Notes: a model not told the origin generated them from the sequence alone. Numbered from the stretch's first letter, positions 8,312 through 17,145 are shown. The stretch is 64,000 nt of DNA from Parabacteroides sp. Marseille-P3160 (GCF_900162725.1 NZ_LT799418.1:454699-518698); one strand, 5' to 3'. Made by a program: numbers and translations.

Positions 8312-10084
8312 ATGAAAAAGATGAAAAAGATAGTTTATACAATATTCTGGGCAGTTTGCTTTTTGCAAAGTTGTAATACGCTGGATATAGAAAATATTTA
8401 CAGTTACGATGCCGATAAAGTATGGAATGATGAAAAGTTGGCGGATGCTTATTTAACGAACCTGTATGCGAATGTGTTCGGCAATTGGAATCCATCTGCC
8501 GATATCACCTCGCAGCAACTAAATTATATTCCTTTTTATCCGGATATGATTACGACGACGAATGACAATTATAAGAATTGGGATTACACAACCATTCGTC
8601 AAATTAATGAAGCCATCGAATATACGAACTCAGGAAGTCTATCCCAAGATGTCAAAGATAAGCTTATCGGTCAAGCCTTAGTTCTGCGAGCCTATCTCTA
8701 TTTTGGAATGGTTAAATATCACGGAGGAGTTCCTTACCTGACGAAAGCGCAAGATAAGGATATTGATGATTTGTACGTCACGCGTAACTCTACAAAAGAA
8801 TGTTTCGAATTAATAATAAAGGATTTAGATGATGCTTCAAAACTGCTTCCGGAATCGATTGCTAAAACATCGTCAGATTATGGACGTGTAGACGGTTGTT
8901 TTGTAAAAGCGCTAAAAGCGAAGATTTTACTTTATAAAGCTTCGCCTCAGTTTAATCCTAAGAATCCGTGGAATAATTCTTATTGGCAAGAGGCTTTTAC
9001 AGCGAATGAAGATGCTTATGAAACATTATCGGAGTATGGGTATGCTTTAACCGATAAATATGAAAATATCTTTTTAGTGGAAAAGGGGCCTGAGGTGGTT
9101 TTTGCTGTAATTAATCAGTATCCAAATAAAATGGCGAACTGGGATTATGGAGTACGTCCGGGTTCTGAAAGCCGCGGTAATGCCTGGGCGTGCCCAACGT
9201 GGGAGTTTGTTAAGGAGTTCCCTATGAAAGACGGTAAATCGTATACCGATCCTACTTGTAAATATAAAATGACAGAAGAGGAATTTTTGAATAATTACTG
9301 GAAAAATCGTGATCCTCGTTTTGACGAATCAGTCGTTTGGAATGGGAGTATTTATGAAGTTTCCGGTAAAAAGGGACATCGTCAATATACAGCTTTGGGA
9401 ATTGCCCATGAATTGGACGATTTTGGAACGAATCCCAAAGCAAATGTTAATAGTACGAACCTGAATTCTTATACTGGTTTCTTTATTCGGAAAGCAAGTA
9501 ATTTGTCTTTACTTCAATCCCAGGTTCAACAGTATGATATAGATTATATCGTAATGCGTTTTACTGAAGTGATGATAAATTATGCCGAAGCGGCAAACGA
9601 AACCGGCAAATCATCTATTGCTTTGGATATTTTGAAACAAATTAGAAAACGGGCAGGTATTGAAGCTGGTGATGATGAGAATTACGGCATCGAAGCAAAA
9701 ACACGTGAAGAAATACGTGAAGCCATTTTAGCAGAGCGTAATATTGAATTTTGTTTTGAGGGACATCGTTTCTGGGATTTACGCCGATTGAGAATGTTGG
9801 ATCGATTGGATGGTACTACAAAACACGGCATCGAATCTATTGCAATTAATTCGGACGGAACGGATATGCCTATTTCAGAAGCAAAAAGTAGAGCGGATAA
9901 AAACGAATTGAAAGAAGAGAATTTCCGTTATGTAATTCATCAGGTTCCTTTTAGCGGAGTGAAAGTATCCTCTGTTCCCAATACTTATTATTTCTTTCCT
10001 ATTAGTAAGAATTCGATTGATAGGAATAATAAACTGGAACAAAACGTTGACTGGGGTGGTAACTTTAATCCTGCCTTAGAATAA
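8312..10084 (+). CDS. SusD/RagB glycan-binding lipoprotein
   Basis: Cell-surface partner of the upstream SusC; it closes over the transporter and binds the oligosaccharide. Lipoprotein signal MKKMKKIVYTIFWAVCFLQSC with the acylated Cys followed by NTLDIEN. SusD hallmarks include QALVLRAYLYFGMVKYHGGVP and, near the C terminus, IREAILAERNIEFCFEGHRFW followed by DLRR. The open frame begins at ATG 8294 inside susC, but ATG 8312 begins directly with the signal peptide and follows the susC stop by 4 bp. Translation is probably coupled. About 590 aa, normal for the family. Confidence 0.95.
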   Translation: MKKMKKIVYTIFWAVCFLQSCNTLDIENIYSYDADKVWNDEKLADAYLTNLYANVFGNWNPSADITSQQLNYIPFYPDMITTTNDNYKNWDYTTIRQINEAIEYTNSGSLSQDVKDKLIGQALVLRAYLYFGMVKYHGGVPYLTKAQDKDIDDLYVTRNSTKECFELIIKDLDDASKLLPESIAKTSSDYGRVDGCFVKALKAKILLYKASPQFNPKNPWNNSYWQEAFTANEDAYETLSEYGYALTDKYENIFLVEKGPEVVFAVINQYPNKMANWDYGVRPGSESRGNAWACPTWEFVKEFPMKDGKSYTDPTCKYKMTEEEFLNNYWKNRDPRFDESVVWNGSIYEVSGKKGHRQYTALGIAHELDDFGTNPKANVNSTNLNSYTGFFIRKASNLSLLQSQVQQYDIDYIVMRFTEVMINYAEAANETGKSSIALDILKQIRKRAGIEAGDDENYGIEAKTREEIREAILAERNIEFCFEGHRFWDLRRLRMLDRLDGTTKHGIESIAINSDGTDMPISEAKSRADKNELKEENFRYVIHQVPFSGVKVSSVPNTYYFFPISKNSIDRNNKLEQNVDWGGNFNPALE

Positions 10085-10179
10085 AATATTATTTTTGTCT
10101 ATTGCTATAAGAGGGAGGCATTGGATATTCCAATTCTGCCTCTTATATCAAGTTAGTACTGTATTTAAAATCGTTATAT

Positions 10180-11064
10180 ATGAAAACAAAATTTGCATTG
10201 TTGGTCTTCGTCGGGATTTTGATGTCTTCTGTGATTGAAGCGCAAAATAAAATAACCGTAGGTGTAATTCAGTATGATTGGACTGATATTGATAAGAGTT
10301 TTAAGGAGCTTCATGACTTAGGATTTGGATCTTGTCAGTTAAACTATAATAAAAAGATGGATAGAGCCTTTGCGGAAAAGTTGAAAGCAGCTTCTTTGAA
10401 ATATAAAATAAAGGTAACAACAGTGGTAGGCGTTCCGGGCCATAGCGTTTGGAACTTCAGAGAAGGACCGGCGACGATTGGTTTAGTACCGGTGGATGGT
10501 AGAGAAGAAAAAATAGAAACATATCATCAAATGATAGACTTTTGTGTAATGGCCGGAGTTCCAGCTATGCATTCTCATTTTGGTTTTATCCCTGAAGACC
10601 TATCTTCTTCTCAATACAAAGACTTTATTGAGGTGATGAAAGGATTGGCGGAATATGCGAAAGAGCGTAATATTCTAATTTATTTTGAAACGGGGCAAGA
10701 GACTCCAATCACATTGATACGAGCCATAAAAGATATAGGGACAGGCAATGTTTTCATAAATTGTGATTTGGCGAATTTATTGATGTATGGAAAGGCCAAT
10801 TCCCTGGATGCGGTAAGATTATTTGGTGGCTTAATCAAAGAATTTCATGCAAAAGATGGACATTACCCGGATCCAGACAATCCTTATGAGTTAGGAAAGG
10901 AAGTTAATATACCTGAAGGGGAAGTAAACTTCCCCGCAGTAATTGCGGAGTTAAAAAAGCAGAATTTTCAGGGAGCATTAACGATAGAATGCGAATTAAC
11001 CGGGAGTCACCGGAACTATCTTATAGAAACCAGAAAGTATTTACAAGATCTATTAGATAAATAA
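10180..11064 (+). CDS. Secreted sugar phosphate isomerase/epimerase-like TIM-barrel protein
   Basis: A 294-aa xylose-isomerase-like TIM-barrel protein (AP endonuclease 2 superfamily). Signal peptide MKTKFALLVFVGILMSSVIEA precedes QNKITVGV. Likely metal-ligand stretches are MHSHFGF, YFETGQE, FINCDLAN, FHAKDGHYPD and ALTIECEL, matching the Glu/Asp/His pattern of this fold. Periplasmic members of this family occur beside SusCD pairs in Bacteroidales, but the reaction is not predictable here. It follows susD by 95 bp, with an imperfect hairpin in the gap, and is the only enzyme-like gene in PUL 1. Confidence 0.85.
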   Translation: MKTKFALLVFVGILMSSVIEAQNKITVGVIQYDWTDIDKSFKELHDLGFGSCQLNYNKKMDRAFAEKLKAASLKYKIKVTTVVGVPGHSVWNFREGPATIGLVPVDGREEKIETYHQMIDFCVMAGVPAMHSHFGFIPEDLSSSQYKDFIEVMKGLAEYAKERNILIYFETGQETPITLIRAIKDIGTGNVFINCDLANLLMYGKANSLDAVRLFGGLIKEFHAKDGHYPDPDNPYELGKEVNIPEGEVNFPAVIAELKKQNFQGALTIECELTGSHRNYLIETRKYLQDLLDK

Positions 11065-11175
11065 TCACGTTGGTCGGACTTGATAAAGACGGAAGAATAT
11101 TATATCATTGGAAATAGCACATTACGCTTTTCGTTTTCAGAAACCAGATAATCGATATATGGTTGTAATATGGAG

Positions 11176-11212
11176 AGGAGGCCGAAAGTAGAGATAGGAA
11201 AGCCTCCTTTTC
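11176..11212. terminator. Hairpin terminator between convergent genes
   Basis: Stem AGGAGGC (11176-11182) and GCCTCCT (11202-11208), then a T-run on the plus strand. It sits between the isomerase-like gene and the end of queA and could serve both. Confidence 0.6.
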
Positions 11213-12436
11213 CTATTTCAACAGTAGGGAACTGTCGCCGTAGCTGAGGAAACGGAAATTGTGGGAGAGGGCATAATCGTAGATCGCTCTCCAGTTGCCG
11301 TCGACAAAGGCGGAAACCAGTAGCAGAAGCGTACTTTGCGGCTGATGGAAGTTGGTGATGATGCCCCGGACGAGTTTGTAACGGTAGCCCGGGGCAATAA
11401 TGATCCGGGTAGCGGTAACGAGGCGGTCGGTCTGGTGGCGGTCCAGGTAGGCGAGAATCTCCCGGAGGGATTCCTGTGTGGTGAGAAAATCGCTATCTTT
11501 CTGGTAGGGTAGCCATTGGGGAACGACCAATTCTTCGGCAGTGGCTTCCGGATTGCGTGATAAAATACAGCCGATGTAATAGAGGCTTTCGAGTGTGCGG
11601 ACGGAAGTCGTGCCGACAGCGATGACGGAGTCTATTTTGCGGAGAAGATGTTCAATGCTTTCCCGGCGGACGGAAATATATTCTTCATGCATCTCATGGC
11701 CGGCGATCGTTTCGGATTTGACGGGCTTGAAGGTGCCGGCACCGACGTGTAGCGTGAGTTCCTCCCGTTCGAATCCCCGGGTGTCGAGGTCGTCCAGCAC
11801 CTCTTCGGTGAAATGGAGCCCGGCAGTGGGGGCGGCTACTGAGCCTTTGATCTTGGAATAGACGGTCTGGTAGGTCTGCAAATCGCTCGGCTCCGTCTCC
11901 CGGTGCAGATAAGGGGGAATGGGAAGGATGCCTCCCCTTTCCAGAAGGTCTGCAAAGGTATACCGCGAATCGTTCCATGAGAAGGTGATGAGATGGCTGT
12001 CACCTACGCTTTTGATCTTTTTGGCCTGCAGGACGACTTCGTCGGTGCCGAACCGGATCGTCTGGGAGAGTTTTCCTTCCTTCCATTTCTTTAGGTTCCC
12101 GACCAGGCAGGTCCAACTGCATTGGGCGGTTTGCTGGAAAATCAGGGCGTAGTCGTGTGGTACGGCCGGCTCGAGACAGAAGATTTCGATCAGGGCGCCG
12201 GTCTCTTTACGGAAGCGGAGACGCGCTTGGATCACTTTCGTATTATTGAAGACGATCAGCGATTTTTCCGGCAGGTAGCGGCTGATGTGTTTGAAGACAT
12301 CTTCCCGGATTTCCCCATTCTTATATAGAAGCAATTTGGATTCGTCCCGTTTGGAGAGAGGAAATTTGGCGATTCGTTCCTCCGGCAGCGGATAATTGAA
12401 TTCCTCGATGCGTATCTCTTGAGTTTTTGTAGTCAT
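11213..12436 (-). CDS. queA: tRNA ribosyltransferase-isomerase QueA
   Basis: S-adenosylmethionine:tRNA ribosyltransferase-isomerase. It transfers and rearranges the ribose of SAM onto preQ1-modified tRNA to give epoxyqueuosine. Family motifs: FNYPLPEERIAKFPLSKRDES at the N terminus (first residues are the diagnostic part), LIVFNNTKVIQARL, GGILPIPPYLHRE, GSVAAPTAGLHFT, LHVGAGTFKPVK and IITNFHQPQSTLLLLVSAF. At 407 aa it is longer than the roughly 350 aa of the E. coli enzyme, as is common in Bacteroidetes. Transcribed divergently from the Smr-domain gene; TAATTTTG on the minus strand just upstream resembles a -7 box. Confidence 0.96.
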   Translation of the reverse strand: MTTKTQEIRIEEFNYPLPEERIAKFPLSKRDESKLLLYKNGEIREDVFKHISRYLPEKSLIVFNNTKVIQARLRFRKETGALIEIFCLEPAVPHDYALIFQQTAQCSWTCLVGNLKKWKEGKLSQTIRFGTDEVVLQAKKIKSVGDSHLITFSWNDSRYTFADLLERGGILPIPPYLHRETEPSDLQTYQTVYSKIKGSVAAPTAGLHFTEEVLDDLDTRGFEREELTLHVGAGTFKPVKSETIAGHEMHEEYISVRRESIEHLLRKIDSVIAVGTTSVRTLESLYYIGCILSRNPEATAEELVVPQWLPYQKDSDFLTTQESLREILAYLDRHQTDRLVTATRIIIAPGYRYKLVRGIITNFHQPQSTLLLLVSAFVDGNWRAIYDYALSHNFRFLSYGDSSLLLK

Positions 12437-12541
12437 TATTTTAATTTCTGCGCAAAATTAATGAACTTTGTCCACATAGCCGCTTCCCGCTTCCGGTTTT
12501 ATCGGGGGGAGGAGCAGTAGAAGACAAAAAAGAAAGAAAAG

Positions 12542-13600
12542 ATGAAAATTGGAGATAAAGTCCGGTTTCTGAATAGTGTCGGAGGCGGAGTCGTACGTGG
12601 CTTCAAGGACAAAAACATGGTGATGGTGGAGGATGAAAGCGGGTTCGAGTTTCCTGTGTTTCTATCCGAATGTGTGGTTGTAGGGGATAGCGATATGCAA
12701 GTGCATTCCTCCAACAAACCGAAGGCGCCCGCTCCGGCGGCTCAGACGCCTGCTCCGGCATCGCGTCCGAAGCCGGAAGAGGTGAAGATTGAAGAGACAC
12801 CCGAAGGGGAACGGCTGAATGTTTTTCTGGCTTACCTGCCGGTCGACGCGAAGCGTCTGGCGGAAAGCGGGTACGAGGCTTACCTGATCAACGAAAGCAA
12901 CTATTACCTCTCCTTTACTTATATGAATCGCCAGAACGGCAGTTGGTCCAGCCGGTATCACGGAGAGATCGAGCCGAATACGAAAATCTTCCTCGAAGAG
13001 TTTCCGAAAGAGGATCTGAATGATCTGGAACGGGTTTGCCTGCAATTTATCGCCTATAAGAAAGATAAGCCTTTTACATTGAAGAATGCCGTGTCGGTGG
13101 AGCTGCATCCGGATACCGTTAAGTTCTACAAATTGCATTGCTTCCTTGACAATGATTTCTTTGAGGAGGGCGCCCTGGTTTATCCGGTGGTGCGTAACGA
13201 CGTGCCCGAACGGGAACTGCTCGTTTCGGCTGCCGAATTGCAGGAGGCCATGACGCAAAAGGCGCGGGAGGACCGACGGGCGCCGCAGGTGATCGTCCGG
13301 AAGAAAAAAGAGGCGGAACCTGTACTGGAGGTGGATCTGCATATTACTTCCCTGCTCGATTCGACCGCCGGCATGAGTAACGGGGATATCCTGAATTTCC
13401 AACTGGACAGATTTCATGAAGTCCTGCGGCAACAAGCCGGGAACAAGGGCCAGAAGATCGTTTTTATCCACGGCAAAGGCAACGGCGTCTTGCGTGCGGC
13501 GGTAGAGAAGGAGTTGAAAACGAAGTATAAACAATATACCTATCAGGACGCTTCCTTCCGCGAATACGGATTCGGGGCGACGATGGTGACAATTAAATAA
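12542..13600 (+). CDS. DUF2027/Smr-domain protein
   Basis: A 352-aa cytosolic protein. The N-terminal 50 residues (MKIGDKVRFLNSVGGGVV) are the DUF2027 start, followed by a Pro/Ala-rich linker near residues 58-80. A middle beta-rich domain spans about 95-225. The C-terminal Smr domain (EVDLHITSLLDSTAGMSN, then IVFIHGKGNGVLRAAV) is the MutS2-like nuclease/nucleic-acid-binding module with the characteristic HGKG. First gene of a probable three-gene operon: the CYTH gene starts 8 bp after it. Role in nucleic-acid metabolism is inferred only from the Smr domain. Confidence 0.9.
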   Translation: MKIGDKVRFLNSVGGGVVRGFKDKNMVMVEDESGFEFPVFLSECVVVGDSDMQVHSSNKPKAPAPAAQTPAPASRPKPEEVKIEETPEGERLNVFLAYLPVDAKRLAESGYEAYLINESNYYLSFTYMNRQNGSWSSRYHGEIEPNTKIFLEEFPKEDLNDLERVCLQFIAYKKDKPFTLKNAVSVELHPDTVKFYKLHCFLDNDFFEEGALVYPVVRNDVPERELLVSAAELQEAMTQKAREDRRAPQVIVRKKKEAEPVLEVDLHITSLLDSTAGMSNGDILNFQLDRFHEVLRQQAGNKGQKIVFIHGKGNGVLRAAVEKELKTKYKQYTYQDASFREYGFGATMVTIK

Positions 13601-13608
13601 AACGGATA

Positions 13609-14091
13609 ATGGCGTTGGAGATAGAGCGAAAGTTCCGGGTGGAAGGCGATTTCCTTCCGGATGTGTATCAAAGCGACCGGATCGTACAAGGCTATCTCTG
13701 TTCGTATCCGGATCGTACCGTACGGGTACGCATCCGTGGCGAGAAAGGGTACCTGACAGTCAAAGGACCTTCGGACGCCTACGGATGGAGCCGCTATGAA
13801 TTCGAACAGGAGATTCCCCTTTCCGATGCCGAAGAGATGCTCCGGCTTTGTGAGCCGGGAGTGATCGATAAGGTACGGCATTTGGTAAACTACGGCGGAC
13901 ATCTGTGGGAGGTCGATATCTTCCACGGGGAGAACGAGGGGTTGGTGATGGCGGAGATTGAACTTGCTTCCCGCAACGAGGATTTTGAGCGCCCGGCTTG
14001 GCTCGGGAAGGAAGTGACCGGAGACCGGCGCTATTATAATGCTATGTTAAGCAAAGAGCCTTACCGGCTATGGAGTCATGAACTAAAATGA
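13609..14091 (+). CDS. CYTH-domain protein (triphosphate tunnel metalloenzyme)
   Basis: A 160-aa CYTH protein with the signature EIERK (residues 4-8) that binds the triphosphate-metal complex. Further conserved tunnel residues: TVRVRIRGEKGYLTVKGP, YEFEQEIP, and WEVDIFHGENEGLVMAEIEL. Bacterial relatives are inorganic triphosphatases or of unknown substrate. Lies between the Smr gene (8 bp) and the S46 peptidase (6 bp), so it is probably co-transcribed. Confidence 0.92.
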   Translation: MALEIERKFRVEGDFLPDVYQSDRIVQGYLCSYPDRTVRVRIRGEKGYLTVKGPSDAYGWSRYEFEQEIPLSDAEEMLRLCEPGVIDKVRHLVNYGGHLWEVDIFHGENEGLVMAEIELASRNEDFERPAWLGKEVTGDRRYYNAMLSKEPYRLWSHELK

Positions 14092-14097
14092 AATCCG

Positions 14098-16257
14098 ATG
14101 AAAAGACTGATTTTATTCCTATGTACGATCCTGTTTGTCCTTCCGGCGAAGAGTGAGGAAGGCATGTGGCTGCTCCCTCTTCTAAAGCAGCAGAAGTTTG
14201 CGGATATGCAGGCCTTGGGTTTGAAATTGCAGGATTATGATATTTACAACCCGGATTCTTCTTCGCTGAAAGACGCCGTCGTAATCTTCGGCGGAGGATG
14301 TACCGGCGAGATTGTTTCGCCCGACGGCCTATTGCTGACGAACCATCATTGCGGATACAGCCAGATCCAGCGTCACAGTTCTCTGGAGCACGACTATCTG
14401 AGCGACGGTTTTTGGGCCGGCTCCCGGGAAAAGGAGTTGCCGAATCCGGGGCTGACGGTTACTTTCATCGATAATATAGAAGATGTGACCGACTATGTAA
14501 AGGCCGAACTGAAAAAGGATACGGTCGAAAACAGCATGAATTTCCTTTCCCCTCACTACCTGAATGCCCTGGCTAAAGCCAAAGTGGGGAACGCTTTCCT
14601 GAGCGACCATCCGGGAACGGAGGTAGAGATCAAAGCTTTTTACGGAGGCAACCAGTATTTCATGTTTACGAAGAAGATTTATACGGACGTCCGGCTGGTC
14701 GGTGCGCCGCCTTCTTCCATCGGGAAGTTCGGCGCGGATACCGATAACTGGATGTGGCCGCGGCATACGGGCGATTTCTCCGTCTTCCGGGTTTATGCCG
14801 ACGCCAACGGCAATCCTGCGGAGTATTCGGAAAAGAATGTGCCGCTGCGTCCGAAGCGTTGGTTCAGGATCTCCCTGAAGGGAGTTCAGGAAAATGATTT
14901 TGCCATGATGATGGGGTTTCCCGGTCGTACCAACAAGTACTATACTTCCTGGGAAGTCGCCGAACGGCGGGATATCGATAATGCCGTCCGTATCCGGGTG
15001 CGCGAATTGCGGCAGGAGGCGATGTTGGAAGAGATGTTGAAAGATCCGTCCGTCCGTATACAATATGCCAGTAAATACGCCGGTTCCACGAATGCATATA
15101 AAAATGCCATCGGAACAAACTGGGCCATCCGGAAACGGAATTTCGAACAGGTAAAGCAGGCGGAACAAGACGCTCTGTTGGCCTGGGCGAGAAAAGAGAA
15201 CCGACCGGAATACGCTATGGCGCTGGATTATATCCGGCAGGTGGTTTCCGACCGGACCGACCTTAGGTACCGTTCCTGGATGCTGGACGAGGCGTTAGTG
15301 AGAGGCATCGAGTTTATGAATGTGCCGACCGACTGTGACCGGGTCATCAAAGCGTTGGGAGGAAAGGACAAGGCAAATCAACAGCAGCAGATGCGTCTTC
15401 TGGAGCAGGCTTATCACCGGTTCGCCAACCAGAATTATAATCCTGGTGTAGATAAGAAGATTGCAAAAGTGCTTTTGAAAGAATATCTCCATTTGATTCC
15501 CGAAGTCAGTCAACCCGGTTATTTTACGGTCATTCATAAGAAGTTCAAAGGAGATGTCGACCGTTTTGTAGATTTTCTTTTCAAAGAATCTATCTTCGGT
15601 AGTGAAGAGAACTTTAATCGATTTTACGCTAATCCTTCCGCCAAGGCTTTGGAGAAGGATCCTATGATTCTTTTCGCCCATTCCGTAAAGGAAGAAAAAG
15701 CAAGGCTTGCGGCTGCGTTGGATGAGTTTGAAACGGGTTATGCATTGGCACATCGGCAATATGTAGAAGGGCTGTTGGCGATGTATGGCGACCGGGCTAA
15801 TTTTCCGGATGCCAATTTTTCGTTACGTCTGACTTACGGGCAAGTGAAAGGATATTCTCCAAGTGATGCGGTCTATTATACCTGCCAGACGACATTGGAT
15901 GGCGTGATGGAGAAAGAAGACTCGACCAATTGGGAGTTTGTGGTTCCTCCCCGCTTGAAGGAGCTTTATGCGGACAGGGATTTCGGACATTATGCGATAT
16001 CGGACGGACGTATGCCGGTGGCATTCTGTGCGACCACCCATACGACAGGTGGCAACTCCGGCAGTCCGGTACTGAATGCAAAGGGGGAACTGATCGGCAT
16101 CAATTTCGACCGTAACTGGGAAGGGGTCGGCGGAGACATCCAATATCTTCCCGACTACCAGCGAAGCATCATTGTCGACATCCGCTATGTCCTTTTTGTT
16201 ATTGATAAATATGCCGGGGCGGACTATCTCTTGAAGGAACTGGACATCATCGATTAA
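14098..16257 (+). CDS. S46-family dipeptidyl-peptidase (DPP11-like)
   Basis: Periplasmic serine dipeptidyl-peptidase, 719 aa with signal peptide MKRLILFLCTILFVLPAKS. Catalytic residues by family pattern: H84 in LLTNHHCGY, D226 in PRHTGDFSVFR and S654 in TTGGNSGSPV. Arg672 in NFDRNWEG lies 18 residues after the serine, the spacing of the Arg that gives P. gingivalis DPP11 its Asp/Glu specificity; DPP7 has Gly there as I recall. I therefore lean towards an acidic-residue-specific DPP11, less surely than the family call. Supports amino-acid nutrition. The TAA at 16255 is followed by a hairpin repeat near 16362. Confidence 0.93.
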   Translation: MKRLILFLCTILFVLPAKSEEGMWLLPLLKQQKFADMQALGLKLQDYDIYNPDSSSLKDAVVIFGGGCTGEIVSPDGLLLTNHHCGYSQIQRHSSLEHDYLSDGFWAGSREKELPNPGLTVTFIDNIEDVTDYVKAELKKDTVENSMNFLSPHYLNALAKAKVGNAFLSDHPGTEVEIKAFYGGNQYFMFTKKIYTDVRLVGAPPSSIGKFGADTDNWMWPRHTGDFSVFRVYADANGNPAEYSEKNVPLRPKRWFRISLKGVQENDFAMMMGFPGRTNKYYTSWEVAERRDIDNAVRIRVRELRQEAMLEEMLKDPSVRIQYASKYAGSTNAYKNAIGTNWAIRKRNFEQVKQAEQDALLAWARKENRPEYAMALDYIRQVVSDRTDLRYRSWMLDEALVRGIEFMNVPTDCDRVIKALGGKDKANQQQQMRLLEQAYHRFANQNYNPGVDKKIAKVLLKEYLHLIPEVSQPGYFTVIHKKFKGDVDRFVDFLFKESIFGSEENFNRFYANPSAKALEKDPMILFAHSVKEEKARLAAALDEFETGYALAHRQYVEGLLAMYGDRANFPDANFSLRLTYGQVKGYSPSDAVYYTCQTTLDGVMEKEDSTNWEFVVPPRLKELYADRDFGHYAISDGRMPVAFCATTHTTGGNSGSPVLNAKGELIGINFDRNWEGVGGDIQYLPDYQRSIIVDIRYVLFVIDKYAGADYLLKELDIID

Positions 16258-16361
16258 TAAATTACTGGGAATAAAAGATTGTTCTTCTGCAAAGCGGGAG
16301 TTCCGTCCGCATATAGAGAGATGGAATGAAAAGGAGAGAAATGGCTTGGTTATACCTGTGC

Positions 16362-16381
16362 GGGCGAATGCCTATTCGCCC
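16362..16381. repeat. GGGCGAAT hairpin repeat
   Basis: Perfect inverted repeat GGGCGAAT-gcct-ATTCGCCC, followed by CTACAG, between the peptidase gene and the small ORF on the other strand. Such GGGCGAAT...ATTCGCCC hairpins recur between genes in Bacteroidales. It could also end transcription of the minus-strand kinase/small-protein pair, although no T-run is present. Confidence 0.6.
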
Positions 16382-16406
16382 CTACAGTGGTGTCATTGAG
16401 TCGTTT

Positions 16407-16577
16407 TCAATAGGAGCCCTTGTCTAAGTCTTTAGCCTTTACCTTAAAGATCTGTCCGTTACGTGAAAATACGAGTTCTCCGTTGTCTTTTTTCTTTTCT
16501 TTTACCAGACGTTGAAAAGCAATGCTAGCTCCCTTCACTATACTCTCTTCAAATTCTCTTAGCTCTTGATCATTCAT
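16407..16577 (-). CDS. 56-aa protein coupled to a zeta-like kinase (possible antitoxin)
   Basis: Short gene starting MNDQELREFEESIVKGAS and ending KVKAKDLDKGSY. It has an acidic/amphipathic N-terminal helix, a basic middle (RLVKEKKKDN) and a small beta-rich tail (ELVFSRNGQIFKVKA). Its ATG overlaps the stop of the upstream zeta-like kinase by 8 bp (ATGAATGA), so the two are translationally coupled. Size, charge and coupling fit a toxin/antitoxin pair, but the order (kinase first) is opposite to classical epsilon-zeta and the sequence is not epsilon-like. No named family recognised. Confidence 0.8.
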   Translation of the reverse strand: MNDQELREFEESIVKGASIAFQRLVKEKKKDNGELVFSRNGQIFKVKAKDLDKGSY

Positions 16578-17145
16578 AATGCTCGAGTTTATTATAAATT
16601 ACAGGGTTATAGATTTCTTTTTTTTCATTTTTAAATCCTTTTGCTATCACTTCCATCGGTGATAAAGAGTTGTCCGTAATCATCCAATAGTCGCATACGG
16701 GTAAATAAAGCTCGAATAAGTTACGGATTCCTGCTTTATAGCGCCGACGAATGGTGGCTTCCCCGATATTGTGCCCTCCCTCGGCTACTCGCATTTTTAC
16801 GCGTTCAACTGCTAATTCCGGCGTATTCAACCAGAAATACAGCAGTGTGACGTAATATCCCTTTTTTTGTGCTTCCTTGGCAAGATTCGCTACCGACCGA
16901 GTGGCCAGCGTCGTTTCCAATGCAAAGGTTTTACCTCCCGAGATCAACTCTCTTATCCGCTTATACATGATACGGCTCGCTTCCACTGCAACCGCTATGC
17001 TGTCTGAGTTGAATGGGGACAATCCCTTAGCGATCTCATCGGAATTGACAAACTCTTTACACTTCAGCATTTCTGGCAAGATAGTGTATGAGGCTGTTGT
17101 CTTTCCTGCCCCATTACATCCCGATATAATGTATAAGTACGGCAC
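16570..17145 (-). CDS. Zeta-toxin-like P-loop kinase (COG4185 type)
   Basis: P-loop kinase, 191 aa from the chosen start. Walker A is SGCNGAGKTT, followed by the acidic motif FVNSDEIAKGLSPFN expected to position the substrate, ALETTLATRS, and a C-terminal lid with arginines (IRRRYKAGIRNLFELYLPVCD). Classical zeta toxins phosphorylate UDP-N-acetylglucosamine; whether this branch does is unknown. The open frame reaches ATG 17199, but a promoter at 17165-17196 would start RNA after that point. The GTG at 17145 gives VPYLYIISGCNGAGKTT, the typical N terminus of the family. It is coupled to a 56-aa protein. Confidence 0.87.
   Translation of the reverse strand: MPYLYIISGCNGAGKTTASYTILPEMLKCKEFVNSDEIAKGLSPFNSDSIAVAVEASRIMYKRIRELISGGKTFALETTLATRSVANLAKEAQKKGYYVTLLYFWLNTPELAVERVKMRVAEGGHNIGEATIRRRYKAGIRNLFELYLPVCDYWMITDNSLSPMEVIAKGFKNEKKEIYNPVIYNKLEHYE

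Noticed and set aside
15295-15759. Long minus-strand frames opposite the S46 peptidase, EF-G2-like and relA genes
   Set aside because: They lie wholly antisense to well-supported genes and show no family motifs.
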